DNA from: Pholis gunnellus
Lineage: Eukaryota > Chordata > Actinopteri > Perciformes > Pholidae
Reading direction: 5' to 3'
Assembly: GCA_910591455.2 (NCBI GenBank)
Contig: OU342823.1
Location: forward strand, 18,747,219-18,811,218
DNA: 64,000 bases
This document shows, piece after piece, positions 13,306 to 27,400 of the stretch; positions within the stretch are counted from its first letter, which is position 1, and every line of letters begins with the position of its first letter. The notes beneath the pieces were generated by a model. It searched no databases. It was given only the letters and a program-made list of their open reading frames with translations, and was not told the DNA's origin. Both the position numbers and the translations under genes were made by a program.

Positions 13306-16300
13306 TTACTTTTTTTCTGTTTACTAGAAAGAGATCTGACTAAGAATAAACATTTCTACACATAACGATGGTAATCACATTTAAAGCATGACAAACAACC
13401 TGTCGCGCAGCCTACTGTGTATTAAGTGAGATTACAGCGATAGGACCGGAACATATGTGTAAAAATGCCAATTAGATGTGTGTGTGTGTGTGTGTGTTTG
13501 TGTTTGGGTGTGTCTCCAGTTCCCTCTTGTATCAGTCATCTTTGGTAAAGCCAGCCATGCTAGCTGTGACATACCCTGCCTCCTCTAATGAGTCGTAAAA
13601 ACAAAACAACAAACACCTGAACCTTAGTTCATGTTTCCATTTCCTCAATCATGACCTCATTCCTCCACAATGTCAAGGTCAACTGATAGCAAAGTACTTT
13701 TTGTCCCTTTTTGTTAATGGTGGTGACTCACTGTTTGTAAAGTCCACTCAACCGCATACCTGAGATGCCATGTTTCCTTTGGTTAACTAGCTAACCAGCT
13801 GCTAATTGCAGACAGATAGCACAGTAGGTCGTGTTTAGTTATGCACTTGGCTGTTAGGCTAGCACCATTTCAGTTCTTTGTGTAGGTTTGCTGAGTTGTG
13901 TGCAATCCCTACGCCGTCGCTACTATTTGTCTGTGCAACTACACCATAAAGCAATCTGTCATGGCTGCCACGGTCACTCTTTCAACCAACAAAGCTGGAA
14001 TGTCATGTAGTAATCCTGTTTTCCAATGAGGTTGCACCATTCATGTAAAAGCAGGGAGAGTTCTAAATAGCTGGGTTCTAGGTTCAGTCTGCTCAGGTTT
14101 TATAGCACATGAGTCATTGTTAAGCCTCAGTGTTGAAATACGGTATAAGTCCCATCATTTTTCAGACTGAAGACACAATTCATGGCAGGAAATAGTCCAT
14201 TGAAAGGCCATTTACGCCCCATGTTCTATAGCATAACAAACCTGGCCAATTGCTCAATGACGTGTAGCAGAGAAACACTGGACGACACCGATCTCTTATC
14301 ATCTCGTGGGTCGAAGGTTAACCAGGCTAATGGGTAACGATGTAGTAGCTGTCAATGATATTTCAGTGGACACTGTCAGACGATGTTTTTACTGTCTTCA
14401 CCAATTCCATCATGTTAAATGGTTAATTGACAGCCGTACTGTGCTTATTACAAGATAGACTGAATGTGACATATGCATTAACTGTTACACTAAAAGTGTC
14501 TTTATAACTTTCCAGAGCACCAGGACTGCCTCCATCAGGTGGCGCACGAGCGTCTCGGGGAGGTGCTGCGAGTTCTGAAGTCCATAATCGACAAACACCA
14601 GAGCCTCAACTCGGTGGACATCCTCAGTACAGCTGGAACGGTCATCGCCACGGTCAAAAGTGAGCTACGAACACCAGATCTCCCTTAAAAACACACACAT
14701 AACTCACAACTTTCCTGTGAAACATACCAACCACTCCTCCACTCTTCCTTTCGGTCTGTTTTCTGTCTCTGCTTATCTAATCCCCCCCTTCTCTCATGGC
14801 AGTTTTCTCTCCTGGACATTCACGATTACCGTGTCCTCTCTCTCACACTGTCTTCCCTCAAGTCTTACAAAGAACTTCCCAGGGAATGTTTCTGAGTAGT
14901 TTTCCTATAGCTTCAAAGCAATGCAGCCCCTCAGAAGTCACTCAAGTGCTCAGAATGCAGCAGCATGCATTTCAAACCCCATACGGAGAGTAAGAAAATA
15001 ATATTTGGGAGTAAGATACCTCACTGAGGAGGCAGGGAGAAGCGGGTGTCCTTTGTGCTTTGTCTGTCAGTCCAGAGGGAACTACAGCGAGGAATCCTAT
15101 TCAATCTCTCATTCTCCTGAGATTATGATCTGGCGTGCAGGTCAATTCTTAACTTGGCCGCCACACAAGAATCCCCCGAGTGTACCTCGTCTCAATTTGC
15201 ATTGCAAAGAAGGGCATGAAGAGGCTTTTTTTTGAAGAGCTTTCACTTAATGGGGAATGGTGACATGTTGAAGTGAACAAAGCTCTGAAGAGGCTCTCTG
15301 TGTGTGAATGAAGCTCACCTTAGCTGAAATATTTGGATTACGTCCACACACATGGGTGTGCCATAAACAATTATTATTTGCATACAAGTCTCATTTTTCG
15401 TGCTGTACCGTGTGCCATTCAAACATGTTGATGCACAAGAGTATGACCTCTTCAATAAAGAAGCCTCAGAATTGACAGCTTAATAGGCGTTCTGTAAAGG
15501 CTTTTAATTTCGGCTCTTTGATATCAAATTAATTAAGTAGAGTCAAAGTTTCAGCTGTTTTTCCAAACTTGTCATATTAATAGCAACTGGTTTAAGGGCA
15601 CAGGTGTTAGTGTTATAATTGAACAAGTGCTTATGGTAAATAGCAAATATTGCTAACAGGTTTAACAGTTACACTGTCTGTAATCGTGTAATCATGTAGT
15701 CTTTTCATAATTCTGTGCAGTGAAGCGTGCTATGACGTCTTTTCTGCCACTAGGTGGCCTGAACCGCTCATTCCTTGACCCTCACACAGGGACAAGGTGA
15801 CATCAGATGTACACACCAATATTTTTCACAGCTAAATCTCAACGCTGCGGATGTTACACAACGTGTTGATGTAGAATGATATGTCACTATTCATGGAGGT
15901 GTGTCATGTGATCAGCAGGCTGTGTTTGGTACACATTTAATCTTTTCTCTAACATCACAACCAGGTGATTTAACATATAATAGAATCCTGTGATTTTATT
16001 TTGTATTGCATTTCTACTTCATCACATTCCAAGGTGCACCTCAACACAAGAGGAAGATTTATCACTTCCTCCATCCTGTGACACTTCACATCCAGTCCCA
16101 TGCCCACGTTGCTGCACGTTCACATTATTCTGCATTGGAGGAGAATTTCCTCCTGGACCTGAATAATTCCGCGTAGGACTTTGCAGCTGACGAGCGTTTT
16201 TTCGAGAGTGTTGTGCTTTTCCACTGAAACAATACCATTTTTCCCCGATGATGTAACTTCCACGTTTGGACCACTGGTTGGGGCCTGAGCATTGTATTCC

Positions 16301-19300
16301 AGCAAGCCTCAGGATGTCCTGTTGGGGGTAGGGGTTGGACAGAAGAGGAGGAGATGTAACCGCACTAGAGAGTTGTGTGCTTTGAATGGTGGTGGCTACC
16401 GTAGCTGGACTGGGGCCCCGTGGACACTGGACCTCCTTTTTTGGATCCTTTTTGCACCCTTCTGACATAATCTTAACACTTCCTCTGCCTCTTGAGTGAA
16501 GAATTTATACATTGGATTTATTTCTGTCGAGTGCTCCTTTTGATGGATAGAGGAACAGCCAACTTTTGGATTCCCGTAGAGAAAAATAACTTGTTTGGTG
16601 GCGTGTTTAAACTGTTATGATCAAGCCGTCTTGTTTCTGTTAAACAGGAGAAATGCTGAAGAAAGTTTTGAGGTGGGTAATTGGTAGTTTTGACATTTGT
16701 AGCACAGTATGAAACTCTTTCCGAAAGACTTGGATTCAATGCGTTTAGGCTACTGAGGAAGCATCTCAGCGTTTGATAGGCGTTGGTGGGCAGGTGCTCT
16801 TCAACTTTCAAGGACTCTGCTAAAGAGTGAATATTTTAAGCGCTGATGCTGTTGGGAGCAGTCTTCCTTTAGATATTTGAGAAACTATTCAAGATAAGTT
16901 GGAGGTGGACTCGTCCCAGCTTGAGGTTTCTCAACTGATTCCTTTTTTTCTGCCTCCGTTACAAAGACGAGATACTTTCCAAACAAGTCTAAGCTAAGCT
17001 AACCGAAGACAGCTGGTTTTCTATTTAAAATGTCTACTCTGTGGGTCTTTGAACTCTAGAAATCTCCATTGTTCTATTGGAAAGGAAAGGCTGAGGAAAT
17101 CATGGAGGCAGCAGAGTGGTCAGTGACATCACTGATTTATTGCTTGGTGTTTGGACGCATTTTCTGAGCATCTCTCTCTCTCCCAGTTTATTTTCTCTCT
17201 GCTCAGTCAGGACAGGAAGTTTATTGTGAAGACTGATTACAGCCGTATTTACACTGGTGTTTTTCCCCCATTCTGTCTTCAGTCATCACTGTGTTTAGAC
17301 TTACAGCAGGAAACTACTGCCTCTCCTGATTACAGCCGAATATATATATATATACACACTTGCTTATCTTTGCTTATCTTTTCTGAATTAAGGCAGAAGT
17401 TGTTTTTGGATGTCTCTGATGGATATTACATTTTAAAATGTCTACACATTTGAGATATGGAGATCTTAGCATGATTTGAAGAACATATTTGTATTGACTC
17501 CATACTACGTCATGAGATTCATACCTGCAGCACAGCTTTATCAGAGGTGCCGGTGCAAGATGTCTTCTGAATGTATGGTTCAGGTTTCCACATTGCTCAA
17601 CCCGACTTATTCACTATTTGACAGGGGTGAATTTTAAGGAGGTGAACGAGGAGAACAAACAGAAGCTTTTCGGAGAGATCTACGCTGCTATTGACACATT
17701 GGCGTTCACCTTTGGCAATGTGTAAGTATTATGTCTTAACTAGGATTGCAATTACCATTGCTTACTTCACTTCTGTGGGCTTTCTTATGCAATCAAACTG
17801 CAGACAAGTTGTACTTTTATTCTTAATGTTCCAAATGTATTTGTTCGCTCTCAATTATGGGATTGCATTATTAATCTAGGTACATTTGTATTGATATAGC
17901 TCGTTGTAAACAATCCAGAGCAAGGCAGTAAACAGGCTGCATAAAAGCACAAATATTTAATACACAATAGTCACAACATTTTTTAGAGATATAGAGAACA
18001 TTGAAAATGTTTGCCATATTAAGGCTAATGAATATGTCACATATTTCTTCATTTCAGAATCAAAGTGGCACTCCAACGTTTTTACACATTGCACTTTGCA
18101 AAGTTTAAAAAAATAACCCTCGTCTAGTTTCGGATTGGGCTTAAAGCTTTACATTTTTAAACAGAAGTCTTTTGAAACAGTTGTCATTTAGGATGCAGGG
18201 AAGATCTAAAGAAAGATGCATTATGGGAACTGTAGGATCCCATGTTTTTGCGGCTTGTGTAGTCGGCATATCTCAGCCTCTGATGAATCATTTAGACAAT
18301 TTTTAACCTCTCTTATGTGAGTCCACCGACTTTATCAAAGATCAATGGAGTCCACCTTTAAACTAAAGCATAAATGGATTTCTGGGAATCTTTTCATTTC
18401 ATCAATTTCATACAATTGATTTGTGTCTCTTGTTTTCCTTCAGAGTGTCTGACTTCCTTATGGGAGATGTAGAGAATGGATCGGTGTTGGGGCTCCCCCT
18501 AACTAAGAGAAGCAGGGTAAGAAATGTTCATGTATATGTTGTGTAGTTCTGTCCATCACCCCCAAACAAAGGGTCTAATAATTCAGCACAAGTGAGGTAT
18601 CAAATTGTCACTAACCACCTACCAGAACTCTACTTGGCATCACAACTCAAAGGCTGATAATAGTATAATTCATATTGGCTTCATACTTAAACATTAGTTC
18701 ATTGTTAGTTCATTCACTGTCCCATGAACGCCAGGATGTGGGCCTACTGCCTCTGAAATGTCAAGCGAAATATATGAAAAATGACCCGGCAGAGTTCAGA
18801 GTTCAGGGGTTAAGTGAACGCTTGCTGGCTGACGCATGTTTCCAAAATGATCTCGCTGGAAATGATGAATTGATGCTTTGAATTGTTGTTTTCCTGTTGT
18901 AGGTTTCATAACATCTCTAAAGAGAGTTCATTGTTCTGATAAGAGTTGTTTCAAGTATGTTAGCAGAGCGTATCGTGCTTTGAGTAGGAAATGAATCCTC
19001 CTCATTGTTGATTGAATTTTTTTGTTTTTTTTGATCCGTCTGCTTTTCAGTCTTTTGAGAATCTCTCTGCGGAATCTGGAGGATCCGGCCCTGAGAAAGA
19101 TGATCCGCCAGGTAAGACAGATCTCTATAACACACAGCTTCTGTACTCTGGCACTGCTCTACCAAAGTGTTGGGCGGGGTAGGGGGGCAAGAATGTAATC
19201 CTGGCAAATTAAATTTCTCGATCTACTGTTTCTGCTTCATCATTCTGTGTTGTTTGGGCTGTTTCACTTTCACTGAAGTGTCGTGGGGTTATCTGGGGTA

Positions 19301-22300
19301 AGAGCACAATTAACTCTCAAGTCTTTAATTTCCAGCCACCTCAATCACATATTAATACATCCAGCAGTCAGTGTCCTGTCCGCATTAATTATCCTCAGAT
19401 GGTTTTAGCTCACATCACGCTCACCCAAGATGTCTCGCTGACGCGGATGCAGCAGTGGTGATAGTTAAATGGCCGTTGGTCGCTGACCGTCATGCTTTAA
19501 ACCCAGATTTTTACAACATCCTTGGTCGGGGTCGCTGTGGTTTTCACAGGGCCGTCACAGCCGGTTCGGGCAGAGGAGGTGGACAGGACGCTGCAGCGGC
19601 AGGACAGCGGGGTGGAGTCGGCGCTGCTCTACGCCAAGGCCTGGTCCAAGTACACCAAAGAGCTGCTGGCGTGGGTGGAGAAGCGTCTCAGCATGGGTGA
19701 GTTGGGACACAGCATTTCTGACATGCAAGGGAGGCAAACGGTGAAGTAGCGGCTATCACACTGACGTACAAAAGTCAGCTGTCATGTGTTAGTGTCATGG
19801 ACCGTGTACTTAACTTTAGTACGTCATTCTACAAGTCTGGGTAGTCGCGTCAGGGAATCTTTATGAGATGTTTTCATGTGTAGGTCATGCACAACATCTT
19901 AAACACTCCAGTAAAAGTAATAAGAGGTTTCTCATTGTTGGGGCTAATTCAAAAGATTCAAACAACGATTTTTTTAATGTCCCCTTACTGATGTGTTTTT
20001 AGACATAAAAACATCAAGTACAGCATTCTGCACCGTGAAGCTCAAACATCCAAGTGACGGAACAATAAGCAAAGCACATCTTTGTGCTTTGAGTTTGGAG
20101 TTGTTTTTACCGACAGTTGACGTGTTTACGTTCAGTAATGAAACCCACTTTTGGATTTATCTAAAATATAAAACATATCTTATTCCTTTTAAGCTTTGTT
20201 CAATTTCCGAGACGATTGCTTTTCAGCTGTTTTTGGTTCATTTGTTCAGTTAGCCGTGAGCATTGCTCCTTGATTTTTTTGAAGAGGTGTTGCATGAGGT
20301 ACTTATCCATAATCAGTGTATTACCTACAGTAGGTGATTCACTGAAGTCACAAAATAACAAAAAACAACTAACCCATCGAGGCAGCGCTAGACCAGCATC
20401 TCCCGTGTTCTGTGAGGTAAAATTACTGTTTTTGTAGCACCTTTGTCTGGTGGCTTTGAATCGAGCATAGATAGCGACTTATGTTCCCCGTCTGAAAGGA
20501 CTGTCTGTAAGGTAAAGGGGTGAAAATATTCTAATTATAACTTTGCTGCTACTCCTGAATACTTCTCCAAATTAGGGTTATGCCGACCGCAATCCACTGT
20601 AGGCAATCCACTTCAAAAAAAAATCCCAACTCTTCCTTTAAACTAGCCAGAGCCACAAATGTGGGGATTAATTGGGGGCCAACTTCCTGAAAAAATGTTT
20701 CTCGATCACCTGAGCTGGACTTAGAAGTCTTATCAAGGCTCAAGGTTGAGTGTGAAGTGTGAGGGCTTTTGTTCGGCTCTCCGGTTAATGAATGCTCTCA
20801 GTCTAATACTTAGTCAGTTGGCCAGTCAACACAATGTCACAAAGCACTCAGTCAAAGCCGTACAGGACATTTGTTATCGGGCAAACATACCTGCTGTTGG
20901 TTTAAAGACATCAATGTTGGTTAATGGTTTATGTACTGATTCATTTTATAGATTTGTATCATGACTCCAGGACATTGTCTGCTTTAATCTGCAAATGCTT
21001 AAATCATTTTCAGGTAGTCGTTTTTAAGGAAGCTCCACTAGTTGATACAATAAAGGAACTTTAGCACACACATAAATGACCATTTGTATGCCAGTAGAGA
21101 GTGCTGTATATATTGGGAAATTCAACTAAACTCGTGTGGTCTCTTTGCAGATATTGAGTGTGCAAAGAGTTACGCCAAAATGGCCGAATCTGCCAAGACG
21201 CTTGCAAGTCAACAGGTAAGTTGATGATGCAGGTGATTTGACTTGCACCGACATCACAGTTTTGCTGCTGCCTTCTTCGCTGTCGGGGATTAACGTTTGG
21301 ACTTCCTTCCTTCTCATTTAAGGAATTCATGCCTTTTCGTGAGATCTACATGGCTGCCTTCAAAAATGACATTGAATACAGCCAGCTGGTACTTCACACT
21401 GCAGCAGTACTCCAAAGCAACAAATTCATGCAGGTAATCCGGCAAAGCAAAAATCCAGCTGCATTTCTGAACGGGCACTTGTTGGGGTTGTATAATGGAA
21501 ACAAGAGGAAAAGACTGACTGTGTGTGGTGTTTGGGGGGGTTCTGTGTTTCTTTCCAGCCTCTCTTGGCCAGAAAGAATGAGCTGGACAAACTACGAAAA
21601 GAGGTCAAGGAGCAGTGGCAGAGAGGGCAAAAGAAAATGGTAAGTCGATTGCCACGAAGGCTTTATTCTGTTGAGGGCCACACACACAAATGCACACAGA
21701 ATCTTTCCCTCACCCGGGGGGGCTCGGTCCAAGGTAGCTCTTGAAATACCTAAACCTAACGTATGCAATGCAAGCAAAAGCTTTTGGTTTGTCCTCTAGT
21801 CATGCAGCCTGCCAGACGATCGTTATATGACAGAATAAGCATCATTCACTAAGCTAATAACACTCAACAATTGTAAATGATTAGTATTTAACTAATTCAA
21901 TTAAATTCAACATTTAATTAGTTAAACGCCCACACTTGTCGCCCATAACTAGTAATTATTACAGATTATTATTAACTTAAAAGAGGATATAAACTTAAAA
22001 GACATATTGCTTTTGTTAGCATTGTTGGACTAGTAGTGGATGTTGTTTTATTGGACGGATCCAGAGGTAGAGATATGCTTCCGTTTGTCCGTCTGTGTTT
22101 TAACTTGATGTGTGTGTGTGTGTCTCCAGAACGAGGCCGACGGTGCTCTGAAGAAGGCGCGGCTGCTGCAGGTCCAGCGGCAGGAGGAGTACGAGAAGGC
22201 CATGGTGTCCACCAGCCGCCTTGAGGAGGAGCAGATCGGAGGAGGAGGAGGAGCAGCGGCGGTCAAACAGCTAGAAAAGAGGCGCAGGCTGGAGGAGGAG

Positions 22301-24348
22301 GCCCAGCAGAAGGTACAGCACCTCTCCCTGTTTTAAGGATATGATTAGACCCGAAGTAGCATTGTTTGGCATTTCAAAAGCCCATTTTACTCAGAAGCAT
22401 AGTGATGTGGCCGGTAGAGCTGCTAACAACAACTTGACAGAAACTAAACACACAAAATAGGAACCCAAGTACTACACACACATTCATGTTTTGCTGTTCT
22501 TTGTTGAAATGTATTCGACATTGAAAGTACAGAGAGACAGAAAAAGGTGGAAAGTCATAACAAGGATTCTGGGCCAAGCTCCAACATTTAATGCCATTGC
22601 CACAAATCAGGCTCCCCAGACCACAGAGACTATCCCAGATGCACTATTCAATTACATAATGTCAATTAAACGGTTGCTAGCCAGGTCAGAGTTTATACAA
22701 GCTGTTGCATTCGTTATGACCTCATTATCAGCTCTCAGTTTTCCCGCTTTTTTTGACGACAAAGAACAAAACAGACGTTGGAGTGTAGACAAATGGATCT
22801 GTCTGGTCAGCAAAGAATCGGACTTAAAGGAATTGTTCTCCTGTGACACTAAAGATAGAAGTTCTTTCACAAGATCTTTAGTCATTTATTTGTTTCATCA
22901 ACTTTGGACCATGTGACTCACAGCAGTTGGAACTAAACTGGCTCAAGCACAAATCCTATTAATGTGATCAGTCATGGAGTGTTTAATGATTTGCCTCCTT
23001 TTCTGTTGAAGGCTGATGAGGCCAAGGAGCACTGCAAAGCATGTCAGATTGATGTCGGGGACAAGAGAGTCGATCTGGCCAACACCAAGAGTGAGATCAT
23101 CACTCAGATCCGAGAGATGGTCTCCCAGTGCGACCTCACCCTCAAAGCCGTAAGTTCCGATTTGTTTACTGAAGATTTTTGTCACAAATGTTGTTTTTAA
23201 AATTTTTAGACCAACTTGAAGAACAGAAATTACATTCTTAATCTTGGACAGACTAAGGAGGTGGCACTCAGTACCTTAGGAACAGGTTAATGTCGCATGG
23301 TCCTTGTTTCAGATGACGGTCAATTGGTTCCAGCTCCAGCAGGCGCAGGTTGTGTCCCTTCCCGTCAACCACCAGAGTCTGTGTGAAAATGCCAAACTGT
23401 ACGAGCCGGGCCAGCGCTACATCGACTTCGTCAGGGGTCTACCCACCGACGGGCCTCGCCTGGAGTCCCACTCCTTTGATTCTGCCGTCACACAAAGCAC
23501 AGGGTGAGACATCGAGAAGCTGCTGCAACACATGGGGTTCAGCGGCTCGTGTTATCATCGTGGGGTTTACAGGCGATTTAAGCAGATACTAAACTCAAAG
23601 ATTGTTTTTTTTTTTTCGTTCCTAAAAGTTAAACTGTGCAGTAAAATGAATCTTTCACTTTGAGAACGTATGTGTGTAAACCTAATCACAGTCCATCATA
23701 TTAAAAAGGAGGTAGGTATACAATAATGAACATAACTGGGATATCAGATGCTTATAAGTGAGCCCTCTTAGTTATCAGTGTTTATATTTACTTTCTCTGA
23801 TTATATGTGTAAGACAGATACAGTGGTGGCTCACAGAGGGCTTAACAGTTTATTTCAATGTCATTTAATTAATTTGAAATGTTCTATTAATTTGAAAAGA
23901 TTTTCATTATTTTTTCAGTTTAAAGCTTGCATCTTAGGATTGTGTGGGAACTTGGGAAACGAGTGGTTGTAGATGCAGTGAAATAACTGTCGTAGCCTGT
24001 GACACCGTAGCCCTGTAGGTGAGAGGTGGAGTGATTGAGTGAGAGAGCTTGTTTTGGAAAGCGTAAAACAATTGGGTCGGCCGGGACTTCCTGCGGAAAT
24101 GACTGCAGTCACGGGAGAGAGGAGCGGTGGACTTATCATCAGTTTTGCTTCACCTCTGTGACCGCCTCTCGATTTTCAGTAGCTTTCAAGTCAAATACAC
24201 AACATTGTTTCTGACCACCATGGAAAACATGGTGGTCATTTTACATTTGGGTATTTTTCAGTACCCAGTTCTTGTGGCACGTGGTTAAAAATAGCAGTTT
24301 GTTTCCTTTTGAGGGAGTTGACACCGATTTGTGGTCTCTCTCTGGCCG

Positions 24349-24406
<58 letters not shown>

Positions 24407-27400
24407 GGAAATGAGAGAGTGCTTTGTTCTTACTTAGTTTTCTCCCCCCCTCCCACCCCTCAACTCTGATCCCTCTGATCAAAAGAATTCAGCTTGGTTG
24501 AGAGGAAATGAAACTCAGACACACACACACACATGCTCGCATGCATCCACAGCATTGTTTTTCAAAAGGTTAATTATAGACCGCTGACCTACATACTCTA
24601 TATTGTGAGAAACATTAGGATACTCTGGTAACAATGACTGGCCTGGATTGCACATCGGCCGTTCACGAGCCTATCAGCTAATCATCGTTAAACACAAACT
24701 AACGGCTGTCTTTGGTAGTGAGGTGGGGCTGATCTGCTGTGAAATGTCATATACTTTGACATAAAACAGTAAGAAATGTGATTAAATGGAGTTGTACTTT
24801 TGTTTACTTTGTCCTGTTAAGTTGATGTATATGTTATGTAAAGCCCTCTGTGACAAATGTATTTTATTCTATATAGTCCAAATTGACTGAACATTTCTTA
24901 TATAAATGATTATAATTAGTATTACTCCATGTAGAATGTCTCAAAGAATATAGTTAAATAATTATTTTCATGCCATCATTTTCCTCCCAAGGATGCTATT
25001 CAACAAGCGCTTGCTCAGTGGCAGCCACTCGTCCCACAGTAACCTGTCACAGGCATCTGTGACCTCTGACCTCCTCGGTGCAGACGACATGGAGAGTCCC
25101 ATCACTGCCCAGCATGCCAAGATTGCCGAAAGGCACTCCAGCAGCAGCATTGACATCCAAGGTACGCAGGTTTCCATTTAGCCTAATAGCTCCTGTTCTT
25201 ATATAGTGTCTTGTAATCTTTTCAGCAAGTACCTGTTGTTTTAGTTTAGAGAGACCATTGAAGAACAGACAGAGATAATATCTTCTACATTGACCAACAT
25301 GTTGTGCAGCCATGTCAATTTGCTTTATGAGTAACTTGCAAACATTTTGAAATAGGAAGTGAAGTGTGAAGCTAACCAAAGCACTATACGGTCGCCAGTT
25401 TGCCTGTGTTGTTATCTCCCTTTGTTTTGTTTTTCTTGTGCATGCAAGTATCATTCTCCCCAGATCTTTTTAGGCAGCGCTTTTTATGCTAATATGTGCA
25501 TCAGTGGTTAACGGGCTCTTGACTTTTAGGCCAATTTTAAGAGACAGGATAACAGTGGTAAACTACTGACAATTGGCCATCACACTCTGGAGGCGTATTG
25601 GTCATTTAGGTGTTGTTTTAGAGATTCAACACTCTGATCAAATGAAAGAAATTGAGGAACTCATTTTCGCGTTTCGATCCCCGGCTCCGGCTCTGCTTTT
25701 GCAAGACACTTGACCCCAAAATTCCCGTAGCTGTGCCTACGGTGTAGAAATGTGATAGAATCTGAATTGTAAGTCGCTTTGGATAAAAGCTAAATGACTG
25801 TAATGTGATGTAATGTCTGCAATGAAGGAAGAAATGCAAAAGTAACATCTTTACAACACGAGTGGGCTGTAATATTGTGTTTTAATTTGTTTTTATCCAG
25901 GACTCCGGATTCAGGCCTCGTTTCGTCCCTGGGCCTCGGCTAGCCAGGGCGGAGGTATGTGCAGCGACTCGGAAAGTGCCGGAGGGAGCAGTGAATCCCG
26001 GTCTATGGACTCACCCACCGCAAGCCCAGGTAGGGTTATTCAGGACGGCAGCTTTATTTTAAGTTACCCAAAGTTTACCTGAAAGTATAGTATTTTTGTA
26101 ATTTATTTTTGTTTATTAATTGATTATTGGCTTCAACCATATTTGCATACACTATGTTGTAATAGGGGTTTGTTTTTCTTGATAGCTTATGAAGAGACTA
26201 ATTATATAACTACATTGATCTTCTGCATAAATATTTACATGCTGTTATATTTGAGGTGTAAAACAAAACACATTTACCGTTTAGTCAAGAAAGCCAAATC
26301 ACTCGGTTTACCCCGGTTGTTGCACAACACCTATTTCTAAATGTTAAGGTGGTGTCGGCCTTGTGTCATTGCCAAAGACACCACACATTGCAGAAGATAG
26401 ACAGGATGAGCATTCCTCAGTGCTGACTGTCTGAAATTGCCCCTGGGGCTTGCAAACATTTCTTTTTCTATGAACTTGATGTTCACCCAACTTTGTTAGT
26501 ATGTTATCTCAGAGTCAAGTGGCTTAGCAACCACTGACAATGGCGCCTCTTTGTTGAACAGTAAGCAGCTCTGCTCGTCTGCAACGCACGCAAACGCATG
26601 AAATGGTAGTTTTGGTGGAGTTTTTGTTCAGTGTTCGTATGTGTCACAGACAGTTTAATGACCTTTTACAAATCTGCTTCCTAAAAATCAGGACGTGTTA
26701 TGTCTCCAAGTGTTTGCAGAGGAGGTTTTCAACCAAATTAGTGTCTGTTCACATATATTGTGTTCCCCTATCAGGTGGGCTTTTACAGCTGACACTTAAA
26801 TTCCACTGATTAAATATTAAATAAATAAATTAGCAATACATCAAGAATCCCTGATGGGCCTTCTTATTGGGCTCATTAGAATGTCAGCCACATTATTAAA
26901 ATGGTGCCTATTGGAAATGACTGACCAATCAATGGAGGTGTGAATCACCAACCATCCCCTCCTGGTAATTTGATTATCAACAACATGAAGTTGACCACAC
27001 CTTTTAAATTCAGGAAAGTTGTCCCAGTCCAGCTCTCAGTAGTTCTCACTCCCAGTCCCACTGCAACCGTAGACCACATGAGACAGAAACAAGTAGAAGT
27101 GTCTTTATATATCAGAGGAGATGGTGACTTACTGGTGTTTCCTGCCTTACTGCTCAGGAGACTTCAAGAGGAGATTACCCAGAACCCCCTCCACCGGCAC
27201 CATGTCGTCTGCTGATGACCTGGATGATAGAGAGCCTCCTTCACCCTCTGATAACGGTGAGTCAAGCGGAAAACTGGGAACTTTCTCAGTGGGATTTAAA
27301 AGTGTCCCTACGCTAAATACAAGAATAAAAGAACTTGGCTTCTAATGATTTGCTCTTTCTCTCCCTCCACTCTGCAGGTTTGAGTGAAATGGCAATCGAA

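Larger units (their letters stand above)
1370..14515 (+). other. arhgap29 intron 1 (13.1 kb), no gene recognised
   Basis: The largest gap in the window. It contains poly-T tracts (4967-4985, about 5996-6013), a G run (3907-3919), a 23-C tract (10801-10823) and TG microsatellites (13251-13303, about 13476-13497). I see no conserved open frame on either strand. Long first introns commonly hold enhancers, but no specific element can be supported by eye. Confidence 0.7.
1063..19111 (+). other. arhgap29: arhgap29 exons 1-5: N-terminal region before the F-BAR
   Basis: Exon 1 (residues 1-102) opens with a Gly/Ser-rich tract at about residues 10-34, then a Ser/Pro/Asp segment, then SDPIYIMQLVSDVRKFADVL, where similarity to vertebrate ARHGAP29 begins. 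Exons 2-4 carry further family-typical sequence such as LNSVDILSTAG, VNFKEVNEENK and LAFTFGN. Exon 5 is a Ser/Gly-rich spacer. A second Met lies at codon 5, so translation could start there as well. The poly-Gly tract is an in-frame GGT repeat and may vary in length between individuals. Confidence 0.85.
23504..24991 (+). other. arhgap29 intron 12
   Basis: No gene was recognised. It holds a perfect 11-bp hairpin at 24212-24238, a CA microsatellite at 24350-24406 and a shorter CA run at about 24517-24531. Confidence 0.6.

Noticed and set aside
22491..22916. 141-codon plus-strand open frame in arhgap29 intron 10
   Set aside because: No recognisable domain or splice context, and a length expected by chance in a window of this size.
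24212..24238. Hairpin considered as a microRNA precursor
   Set aside because: The stem is only 11 bp with a 5-base loop, far shorter than a precursor.
25047..25454. 135-codon minus-strand open frame
   Set aside because: It overlaps arhgap29 exon 13 in antisense and has no recognisable product.
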